Below are positions 24,613 to 34,200 of a stretch of DNA of 64,000 bases, in pieces. Position 1 is the stretch's first letter. Each line of letters opens with the position of its first letter. The notes under the pieces are model-generated. The model saw only the letters and a program-made list of their open reading frames with translations, was not told the DNA's origin and did not search any database. The DNA comes from Porodaedalea pini (taxonomy: Eukaryota > Basidiomycota > Agaricomycetes > Hymenochaetales > Hymenochaetaceae), in the NCBI GenBank assembly GCA_002794775.1, contig NBAY01000018.1, positions 186,001 to 250,000 on the forward strand, written 5' to 3'. The translations under genes were made by a program, and so were the position numbers.

Positions 24613-25033
24613 GTGCCGTTGTCTCGACCTGCACTCTTGTAGAGTACAATGTTATGCTGCCTCTCAAGCTATTAGAGACACGAATCAAGGCTTGGTGGGC
24701 GTGTCGTCCGTCACCTGCAGCTGTGTGCCCAGTCAACGCGTTGGGTACTGGAGCGGCACGAGGCGGGCTGGCTTCATTGCTGTGAAGGGAGAACCCGCAA
24801 CCACTTCGAGCGTCTGTTGTTGTATAGGGCTTGCGGCGCCTGTCCAGAACAAGGTGCAAAGAAGGTAAGAAGTTGGACGACGTGGAGGCAAGAGTGATCC
24901 ATGAAGCGCTATGTACCGATACGTCCATGACGGTAAGACGGCTTTACGGCACCCGGGAAGTCGAAGTCGCCACAAATTTGATCACTATTATCTCTGCCAT
25001 AAAAGACCAAGCCTTTTACTACATACAGTAAGG
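24613..25033. other. Intergenic: promoter of Trp/Gly-rich gene and 3' flank of dihydroorotase
   Basis: This 421-bp spacer lies between two minus-strand genes. It should contain the promoter of the Trp/Gly-rich gene and the dihydroorotase 3' end. No ORF with recognisable content. Confidence 0.5.
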
Positions 25034-26323
25034 TCAATTGACTATCTCCCAGTGAATATTTTTACCGGCCATGAAAGGAACGACACTCTGTGTACCCAAT
25101 GAGAACTGCATATCTACCTCTTTACTGTTGGTCTTCCGCAGGACAACCTCATTCCCAGGGCCCTCTGCAGCCGCCAATGGCATCCCGTAAAACGCTCTTC
25201 CATTAGTGCTGACGAAGGCTTCGAGTTTGTCCAAAGCGCCAAACGACTCCAGAAGGTGTGCAGTCAGTGGAAGCAGGATGGGCGAGGTGAAGACGCCAGC
25301 GGCACAGCCGTCGAGAGGCGTGGACATGCTCTTGGCGTTTGCTGGGTGCGGGGCAGAATCAGAGCCTAAGAAAAACCGAGGGTGACCTGTAGAAAACATA
25401 AAGACCGATTGTTCGAAGCAAAACAATAAAGACAAACCCTCGCGTATAACTTCACGCAGTGCCTCACGATCGTCCGGGTACTTTGCAACTGGCTTGCAGA
25501 AATGAAAGGATTGGCCGGCCCAGTCGTCGACGATAAGAGCGAGATGGTGCGCGGTGATGGAACAGCCTACGGTAGGACCGAGAGACTTGACGGCCTCGAC
25601 GGCAGCGCGAGTGGTCGCATGTTCGAGTACGATTTTGAGCTTCGGGAAATGCTCGTGCAAGGACTTCAGGTGAGGCAAGAACTTGGCTTCAGCATTTAAC
25701 ACGCAAGTATTCTGTTTGTGGTATGCCTTAAGCTTAACAGACTAGAAATTACATCTTGCATGTACACTGACTGTAGATGGATCGGAAGGGACTTCGCCAT
25801 GAAGATTGAGGACCATGCCAACATCCTGCATTGCTTGGAAGACGGGATAGTATGCATCGTAAGACTCGATACCGCCATCGGAATTGGTTGTGACACCTCG
25901 CGGATAGGATTTGACGCCTTTATACGCAGAATCAAACAGGGTATGAGTCGTAGAAGAACGTCCTCAGGCCATACGAACCAGCTATGCCTGCGCTCGCTGC
26001 CTTCCGGATTTCATCGGAGGACAATTCAGGGGAAAGGTAGAGGGTCATAAGATATTCGGTATGCGGATCTATGCGTTGCAGCTCAGCCTTGTATTTAAGA
26101 GCCATATCCGTCGTTGTAATGGGTGGTTTGAGGTTTGGCTGTTTGAGGGGATTGAGAAATGTGTCCAGAGATCATAACTAAAGGACAAAAGAAAGACCAT
26201 GACATAGGCTAGCCTGAAACCTCCAGATCGAACGAGCGGGGTGACGAGTGAGCACAACTCATCTTGCCTGAGGTGCACATGGAAGTCTGCCGGTGATTTA
26301 ATTCGCATTTCGGTCGCGGACAT
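25034..26323 (-). CDS. Dihydroorotase (URA4/PyrC type)
   Basis: Catalyses reversible cyclisation of N-carbamoyl-aspartate to dihydroorotate, the third step of pyrimidine synthesis. The exon beginning MSATEMRIKSPADFHVHLRQ carries the zinc-binding HxH in DFHVHLRQ. Further exons encode GVTTNSDGGIESYDAYYP and DVGMVLNLHGE. The main C-terminal exons hold KIVLEHATTRAAVEAV (zinc-ligand His), the ITAHHLAL segment and FFLGSDSAPHP with the catalytic Asp. The C-terminus reads STNGRAFYGMPLA, then MAGKNIHWEIVN. This is the monofunctional PyrC-like class found in fungi, separate from the URA2 fusion protein. Its promoter is cut by the LINE: only about 67 bp upstream of the ATG is host sequence. Confidence 0.92.
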
Positions 26324-26379
26324 CGCGTTTCTTGAGGTCGTAGGAGACGAAAAGAGCTAAAAATTGGTGGACTACGCCA

Positions 26380-26387
26380 TCACGTGA
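26380..26387. promoter_or_regulatory. TCACGTGA palindrome upstream of dihydroorotase
   Basis: An exact 8-bp palindrome containing CACGTG (the bHLH/Cbf1-type core), 57 bp from the dihydroorotase start and overlapping the proposed LINE target site. The same octamer recurs at 43632 and 50348. Confidence 0.5.
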
Positions 26388-26390
26388 TAC
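26384..26390. repeat. Candidate LINE target-site duplication, left copy (GTGATAC)
   Basis: Direct 7-bp match to 39002-39008, flanking the LINE. Placement leaves a compact host intergenic sequence, but the match could be chance. Confidence 0.4.
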
Positions 26391-26548
26391 ATTTTGTATA
26401 ATCTTCTGCTATCTACTACTAACAGACGCCCAACCGCTACGGAAAGAAAACGAAACACGACAAAACTACGTAGTGCGCGAGAAGTGTGATGGAATGGGTG
26501 TGGAACTGGTTGTACTGATTGTTAGAGGAGAGATCGTAAAGATGATAA

Positions 26549-28995
26549 CTAAAGGTCAAAAGAGGGTGGTAAATCAGATAAAAGAGGCATGCTATCGGGA
26601 GGCCGACGGAAAGAGAAGTATGCAAATTTTAATAGTAAAAGAAAGTTATTTGGACGAAACCATTCCATAAATGTTAATGGGAGAGAGCGTTGATGAAAAA
26701 GGCCTTTTCGAACTAAAGAAAAGAAAGGACAACAGTTGAGAATGTGACGGACATCATGTTTAGAGCACAATGGGTCTGGGCACCGGGGTTCGAGGTTTCG
26801 GTTATGCAGATCGAGCACGTTCAGCATTAAGCTGGCGGCGTGGGAAAGAACTGAGCAATGTATCTTTTTCCTTGGGGAAAGCTTCAAAAACGGGCGAAAA
26901 GATCGCGTTGGGTTAAGGATGAACGAGGACGGTTCGAGGATTGAACGATGTCCACGAAGATTGACGATGTCGTTCTTCCAGTCTCGAAGAAGATCGAGCT
27001 GTACTTGGGCGTTCAGATTAGGTAGTGAATTTGGGATCGTTTCGCGATCGGGTTTAGTAGCGGCATCTTTTGCGAGTTTGTCGGCTTTAGAGTTACCCAA
27101 TACTCCCCTATGGGAAGGGAGCCATTGGATGGTGATGTGTGAGGCCTCGTGATGGAGGGCAAGAAAAATGCCGCAAAGGCGACGGAATGTTATGATGAAT
27201 TCCACGTGTCGGGTGTCGTTAGAAAAGACAAGCTCGACGCAATTGAGCGAGTCTGTAACGATGTGTATGTGTATGGGGGTGAAGCATTTCGCCAATAAGA
27301 GAGAGATACGACGCATAGCTGCGATGAGCGCTTCCTGCTCCTCAAACAAGATGTTCGAGCAAGAGTGCGCTGCTGAAGAAAAGACAGTGAGTTCCTTGTG
27401 ATCATGCATGATAACGAATCCGTGGCCGCCTGTGCTAGAACCGTCGGCCTGAGGTATGATGGAGCCATCTGTAAAGATGAAATACTGATAAGGGGGGGGA
27501 TGTAAAAAGAAAGAATTGAAATTGCAAATGGCGTGGTTACGTTGGGCAGAAGAAGGAATCGGGGTCATAATAAGGCATGAGTGGACTTGGGTAAATGTAG
27601 GAAAGGGAAAGGATTTCGGAACTTGTACATTAGGAAGGAGAGATGACATTAAATATTGTTTCGGCGTCGAATTGTGATTTGAATAGGAGAAATATGATAA
27701 CAAAAAGCGTTGAGAAAGGTAATGAATGAAAAGGGGTAGCGGTGGACATGATAAGAACGATTCTGCGACGGATGAGTTAATGTTTTTGTGAAAAATGCGA
27801 TCAAAGAAATGTTTTTGAGTTGGCTGAAGGATGGTGGAAATGAGGGTAGAATCAGGGAAAAGGACGGCACCATAGGTGGCCACTGAACGGATCAAACCAA
27901 AATATAATAGTCTGGCGTATTGAAAATATGCGCCGTTTGCACGATTGAATAAGAAGGCACACTGGTGGATGGTAGAAAGGGCTTTGTTTGCCCGGGCTGT
28001 GAAATGAAGATTAGGAGAAAGGTCATAAGAAAGGATTATTCCAAGCCAGGTTAAATGCAACGAAGGAGGAATGACGCGATTGTTGGGTCATGACAGGGAT
28101 GCGTTAGAAGAAGATGGAGAGCCTTGAAGAAAGGAGCGAAAAGTAATGGACGCAAAGTGTCTGTTTGGAAGGATGTGAAGGAGTTCAATAGCGTCAGGGT
28201 CAATAGAAAGACCGAGACTCTGAAATTGAAGGGATAAAAATTGAAACTGATTGCGAAGGCGGGTTAGGTTGGTCCGAATACTAAGGGATCGTGCATAAAG
28301 GAGGTGGTCGTCCATGTATGCGAGCAAAGGACGGTCGGGACCGAAACAAGAGTTATAAGCTGAAATGACATCTGCGGCAGCAAAGACTGAGATAAGAGGA
28401 GATAGTGGGGACCCTTGAGGAACACCTCTATTGGGTTTAATAAAAGGGGGGGAGAAGAAATCGTTGAAATGAAACGAAATTGGCCTGTCCGTGAGCCAAG
28501 ATGAAAGGACGCGAATAATGTTTGGATGTACGTTGGAAAGTATTAGTTTCTGAAGGAGGCGGTTATGTGAAATGTTATCGAAGAATCCTTGAATGTCGAC
28601 GGTAAGAATGGAAGTGATAAGGTAGCGATGCCGCAGGTGAAGACTGTGAAAATGATCACCAGAGTTAACTATGAATGGTTGGGATAGGATAGAAGAAAGG
28701 AGTTCGTAGCAAGCCGTAAGGGAAGAACAATGTTTCCTGCACCCATGTTGGGCGTCAGGAAGAAGGTTATTGAGTTCGAAAAAGGGTTGTAAACGATTGA
28801 AAAGGACGTGTTCGAAAAGTTTTCCGATTGTGTCAACCAGGGTAATGGGGCAAAACACCCGTGGAACTGAAAAATCAGAACGTTTGGGTTTCGGGATGAA
28901 GGTAACGAGAGATGTTTTAAAGGATAGTGGAAAATGACCAAGCTGAAGACATAAGGAAAAAAGTTCAACAAAAAATGAACCGCGGTGTTCGACAA
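26549..28995 (-). pseudogene. LINE ORF2, 3' part: reverse transcriptase, RNase H, zinc motif
   Basis: Continues the endonuclease half found at 35308-36688. The reverse transcriptase shows SFKTSLVTFIPKP, DAQHGCRKHCSS, DIQGFFDNISHNRLLQK (first catalytic Asp), PNRGVPQGSPLSPL, and YMDDHLLYARS as the catalytic pair, with Tyr-Met where most LINEs have Tyr/Phe-Ala. An RNase H domain follows: IFTDGSIIPQADGS, FEEQEALIAAM, IVTDSLNCVELV, and ITIQWLPSHRGVLGN with NSKADKLAK. A C-x4-C-x7-H-x4-C type cluster (CPDPLCSKHDVRHILNC) lies near the end. One in-frame TGA (28088-28090) interrupts the ORF between the reverse transcriptase and RNase H parts, and the LTR insertion removes the upstream half, so the copy is dead. 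Confidence 0.9.
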
Positions 28996-29000
28996 GTAAC
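28996..29000. repeat. Target-site duplication of the LTR element, left copy (GTAAC)
   Basis: GTAAC immediately before the 5' LTR and again at 35308-35312 after the 3' LTR: a perfect 5-bp duplication, the size expected for Ty3/Gypsy integrases. Confidence 0.95.
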
Positions 29001-29413
29001 TGTTAGAACCTGAACTTTCACCTTTTCCTTTATTTTCCCTTTTACCATTTCCTTCATTATATCCGTCCTTTTCATTATATTTACCCATCTTACACAATCA
29101 TTCCCACACTGCCTTCATTCGTTCCATTCCCACTCGTTATGTAATGTTAGGTAATATAGTCTCACGGTCGTCGCTATATAAGGTCTCAGGAATCGCATGA
29201 ACTCCTTGTTCTGCTTTTCCTCTTACCTCCGCGACGACCTAGGTGAGACTCGTCCCCCTTGTATTAGTTTAGACTTGTATTAATCCTCTTACCTCCGCGA
29301 CGACCTAGCCTGAGTAAGCGTGTCCCGAGTCAACGCTCGAGTATAGCACGTCCCAGACAACAGTCAGCCGAGGCCTGCCCAGTCCGAGTCGTCTCCCGGA
29401 CTCCCACCTAACA
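29001..29413 (+). repeat. 5' LTR of the chromovirus
   Basis: Begins TGTTAG and ends CTAACA, a 6-bp terminal inverted repeat. It contains a TATATAA box (29175-29181) for element transcription and an internal direct repeat CTTACCTCCGCGACGACCTA starting at 29222 and 29288. Nearly identical to 34895-35307. Confidence 0.97.
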
Positions 29414-30200
29414 TAAAAGCAGAACCGCCACCCAGGCTCATCCCCAGCGTACGTCGTCGCTGCCGACTCGCCTTCACTCGGTCTAGAGGAGCGCTCCCCT
29501 CGACGGACTTGACGTGTAAACCCCCTGAACGACAACCCTCAACCCTGCCTGGGCGTTTTCGAACGTTCGTGTATTAAGTAATCCGACTTTCCCCGACTCT
29601 TACCGCATTCGGGCGCCTACTCGACCTTGAAGGACCTGACGTCCTAATCGGGAAACCCTCTCCCACCCTGGCCCTCCGTCTTTCTCTTTGGTGGAGGAAC
29701 CATCTGACCTGGACGTGGGTAACACACCGTGTACAGTCGTCGACGTTGTTGTCAATTGTGATCTCGGTCGCCTCCTTCCGTTTGGTCATCAAACTCGCCG
29801 ACGAACCTGTCCTTCATCAGCGTAACATACATCCGGACAACCAGCCCCTACCTGTTCCCCCCCCGACGTAGTCAAGATAGATCTCACCGAGGAACAACAG
29901 CGGGCTTTCCCCTCTTCTTCACGCTACGACGCGGAACGCCAATCGTACGTAGCGGACGACCGAAACCACGTCACCCATAATCTCTGGTGGAGCGACACTA
30001 GGCACGCCTGGTACTCGACTGACCCGTCTTCCGGCGAGCGAACTCGTTGGGCGCCTCGACCTCCCCATGCACCATCATCACCGACAGTCTCGACATCGTC
30101 GGTCGTCCTCCCAAGCGAACCAGGAGGCTATCGTACACCCCGTAGAGACTCGTCACCGCCGACACCCCCTGAGCGCCTGACACATACGCCCGTACCAGCG
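29414..30200 (+). other. Chromovirus leader; 3' part is an open frame continuous with gag
   Basis: This 787-nt region lies between the 5' LTR and the first gag ATG. No obvious tRNA-complementary primer site was identified. From 29826 to 30200 the gag frame is open and protein-like (VVKIDLTEEQQRAF, then NLWWSDTRHAWYSTD, then Ser/Pro-rich) but contains no ATG; a TAA closes it at 29823. An eight-C run at 29857-29864 lies just inside it. Confidence 0.6.
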
Positions 30201-31268
30201 ATGGCTGAAGGTTTCACTCAAAGGCAGCAACAAGAGATCACAGCGATCGTAGCTGCCGCCTTCACCCGAGCAGCAACGAATGCCCCTGCAGCCCAAGCTC
30301 CAGCTCCCTCGATTGACGTCGCCCGGCCACGCGAATTCGCTGGCGGCGATGACTACCTCGACTTCAAGCGCGAAGTCCTACTCTTTGTCTCGGCGAACCC
30401 CGCGAGGTATCCCTCGTCATCGAGCAAGATCTATGTCGCCCTCTCTTACCTCAAGGGTGGCAACGCATCGACCTGGGCGCAAAACTACGTCCAGGAATTC
30501 ACAACGAATGGCGTCGTGAGCTTTACGGACGACTGGGCCAAGTTCCAGGAACGACTGAATGCCTCCTTCGATGATCCGAACAGGAAGGAGAAGGCGCTGA
30601 AGAAGTTCTGAGACAAGATCCAGAAGGACCTCTCCGCCGACCAGTTCTTCCAGGACCTCGACGTGATCATCAAGGCGGCGGAGCTGAAGGACGAAGGCGT
30701 CATTTGTGACCGCTTGCAACGCGCGATGAACATCGAGGTGGTCCGCGGCGTGTTGAGGTCGACGCCCGTGCCAACAACATATGAGGCATGGAAAAAGAAG
30801 GCCATTGAGATCGATCGGGGCGAACAGCAGATTCGCGCCATCCAACGAGGTCGTACATTGCCGTTCACGCCCCGTCCGACGCCCCAACAAGGGCCTCCTG
30901 CACGCCGACAGGTAGCAGCCCCGCACGCCGATAAGCGTGACGTGATGGGCATCACTTTCGGAGGTGCCGGCCAACCGATGGACGTCTCGATGAATGAGGC
31001 GCAACGAAAGCGCGCGTGCTGGATTTGCGGCGGACTGGGGCACTTTAAGGACAAATGTCCGCAGGCGAAGCCGATCATCCAGCGTATGTTGGAACTGATG
31101 GCACCGGGCGAGCGCCGCCTCATCGCTGACGAGCTCGGCGCGATGAAGGAGTCGGCATTCGAGGAAGTCGTGGACACTCGAAGGTCGACAGTGGAGGACT
31201 ATGTGGAGGAAGAAGACAATGACGAAGAGGTCGTCGACTTGCAGGGTTTTGCGAGTGGTCAGGCGTAG
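30201..31268 (+). pseudogene. Chromovirus gag with one in-frame TGA
   Basis: Gag capsid/nucleocapsid polyprotein. The N-terminal part has the retrotransposon-gag fold pattern (DYLDFKREVLLFVSANP, SKIYVALSYLKGGNASTWAQ, DDWAKFQERLNASF). A TGA at 30609-30611 follows ALKKF; after it the same frame continues DKIQKDLSADQFFQDLD through to the zinc knuckle CWICGGLGHFKDKCP (C-x2-C-x4-H-x4-C) and an acidic tail ending ASGQA. The stop most likely replaced a Trp codon (TGG to TGA), so full-length Gag needs readthrough or this copy is defective. Coding may begin upstream of the 30201 ATG. The last 46 nt overlap the pol frame. Confidence 0.88.
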
Positions 31269-34200
31269 CCATCGGGGCGACTGACCGAGAAGAACAAGGG
31301 ACTTCGAATCCGGATTCGCTAAAATATAACCAACCGTCTGTACAATACATAGATGCAAACGACGTCGATGGTTTTCCCGATTACGAAGTCCCCACCGGTG
31401 TGAACAAAGATGAAGAGTACGAGCAACTGTTCATGAGAGGAACTGGCGGACGCCAGCTGGACCTTCTCCTGACCGTTGAGCATGAAATAGCGGGTGAGGC
31501 GAGAGAGGTAGATGCGCATGCCCTTGTGGATTCGGGATGCACGGGATCCTGCATCGACGTCAGGTTCGTCGAGAGGTACGGGTTGGAAACGAAACGCTAC
31601 ATTCGACCCCTCGCGGTGCTCAACGCCGATGGCACGCACAATGAGGCCGGATTGATCGAGGAGTACGTTGACGTTGAGCTCATGATCGGCCGTCACCAGG
31701 AGAGGATCGTCCTCGCGGTAACGTCCCTAGCGTCGTCAAACATCTTCCTAGGATACGACTGGCTTCGACGTCACAATCCGGAGGTCGACTGGAAAACGGG
31801 TTCGATCGAATTCACCCGCTGTCCAGAAGAATGTGCGATCGAGAGAGAGCCGGTGGAGGACCTAGGCAAGGTGAAGAAGGTGGTAGAGCAGATGAGGAGG
31901 GTGAGTGAGATGCGAATGGACAAGGCGTCCTGGCCCGCATACCTCAACGACTACGCTGACGTTTTCAGCGAAAAAGGTTTCGAGAAGCTGCCGGAACACC
32001 GACCCTGGGACCATGTCATCGACTTGAAGCCCGACTTCAAACCGAGCGACTGTAAGATCTACCCGCTCACGCCAACTGAGCAGCAGTCACTCAAGGACTT
32101 CCTTGATGAAAATCTGAAGTCGGGTCGCATTCGACGGTCGATATCGCCCATGGCATCGCCCTTCTTCTTCATTAAGAAGGCCGACAAATCGCTACGCCCG
32201 ATCCAGGATTACCGTAAGCTCAATGACGGTACGATCAAGAACAAGTATCCCCTCCCTCTCATTGACGAACTCGTCGACAAGGTCAAGAAAGCGAAGTACA
32301 TCACTAAGCTTGACCTTCGCTGGGGGTACTACAATATCCGCATCCGCGAGGGTGACGAATGGAAGGCAGCGTTTCGCACGAACATGGGCCTCTTCGAACC
32401 GACGGTCATGTTTTTTGGTCTTTGCAACGCGCCGGCCACATTCCAGGCCTTTGTCAACCACATCTTTAAGGACCTAATCTATGCGAACTTGATCATCGTA
32501 TACCTCGACGACATCCTGATCCTCTCGGAAACCATTGAGGAGCATATCGACACGTCGAGGCGCGTACTCCAGATCCTCCGAGAAAATGGCCTGTACCTGA
32601 AGCCGGAGAAGTGCGAGTTTGACGCCAAGGTCGTCAAATACCTCGGCCACATCATCGGCAATGGCGAGATCAGGGCGGACCCGGCAAAGACGGAGGCGAT
32701 TGCGAACTGGCCAGTCCCACGGAACCTCAAGGAGCTGCAACAGTTCCTCGGCATGGGAAACTGGCTGAGACAGTTTATTAAGGACTACAGCAAGGTGGTC
32801 CGACCGTTGACGTCGTTAACGGGCAAGAAGGACTGGGTATGGGAGACCGAACAGCAGGAAGCGTTCGAGGAGCTGAGACAACGTCTCTGCTCACCTCCAG
32901 TCCTAGCCATTGCCAATGACGAGGGCCCCTTCCGCATAGAAGCGGACTCGTCGAACTTTGCACTCGGTGGTGTGTTGTTGCAGAAGCAGGAAGGGAAGTG
33001 GAGGGTGATCGCCTACAGGTCAGAGGCACTTGAACCGGCAGAACGAAACTACAAGATCTACGACAAGGAGATGCTCGCGATCGTTTCGGCGCTCAAGGAG
33101 TGGCGACAATACCTCCTTGGCGCTCGCCACAAGATTGAAATCTGGTCCGACCACGCCAACCTCACCTACTTCAGGTCGGCGCAGAAGCTGAGCTATCGCC
33201 AAGCTCGCTGGTGGACTGAACTTGAAGAATTCGACTTCCACCTCGAACACAAGTCAGGCAAGACGATGGGCAAGGCAGACCTATTATCGCGCATGGCGGG
33301 CTATGATCAGGGGAAGGATGACAACGATGGGGTCGTGTTCATCAAGGATAAGTGGTTGAACCGTGGAGTGGTGCGGACATCGCGCGACGAGGTGATGGAA
33401 CGAGTGGGTGAAGCGCAGAGGGCACAGGACGAGTCGGAGAGGCCTACGGGTTTGGTGGAGGTCGCCGAGTTGTGGCGAATGAAAGGCAAGGTGTATGTTC
33501 CATCGACAATAAAGGAGGCCGTGTTGCGGGAGTGCCACGACTCGGTTCTGGCTGGTCATCCGGGAGCGTCGAAGACAGTAGAGCTCGTCCGTCGCGATTT
33601 CTGGTGGGCATCGATGTTCTCCGATGTCCGAGCATACGTCCGAGGATGCGACTGTTGTCAACGGACGAAAGCCTTAAGAACGTCAAGGTCTAGACCGCTC
33701 CATCCAAACGCTGTCCCTGAAGGACCCTGGGAAATTGTTACGGTCGACCTAATCGGAGAGCTCCCGGACTCCAAGGGACACAACGCGATCTGCGTCTTCG
33801 TGGATAGGTTCTCGAAGCAGATGCACGCGATCCCGACGACGACGAGGCTGTCAGCAGAAGGCATGGCCCAGCTGTACCGCGACCACGTCTTCCGCCTCCA
33901 TGGCCTACCAAAGAAGATCATCCATGACCGAGGCACGCAGTTCGATGCGTCGATGATGAAGGAGCTGTACAAACTTCTGCACATTGAAGGCAACCCGTCG
34001 ACAGCGTACCATCCACAGACGGATGGTCAAACGGAACGCGTTAACCAAGAGCTCGAACAGTACCTTCGACTCTTCGTTAACCATCGGCAATCGGACTGGA
34101 AGGACTGGCTCCCCCTCGCAGAGTTCGCATACAACAACCGCGAACACTCAGCAACGAAGATGTCCCCCTTCTACGCGAACACAGGACGTCACCCCTTGAG

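Noticed and set aside
30417..31358. Two long minus-strand frames opposite gag (313 and 230 codons)
   Set aside because: Shadows of gag; the sense strand carries the zinc knuckle and capsid pattern.
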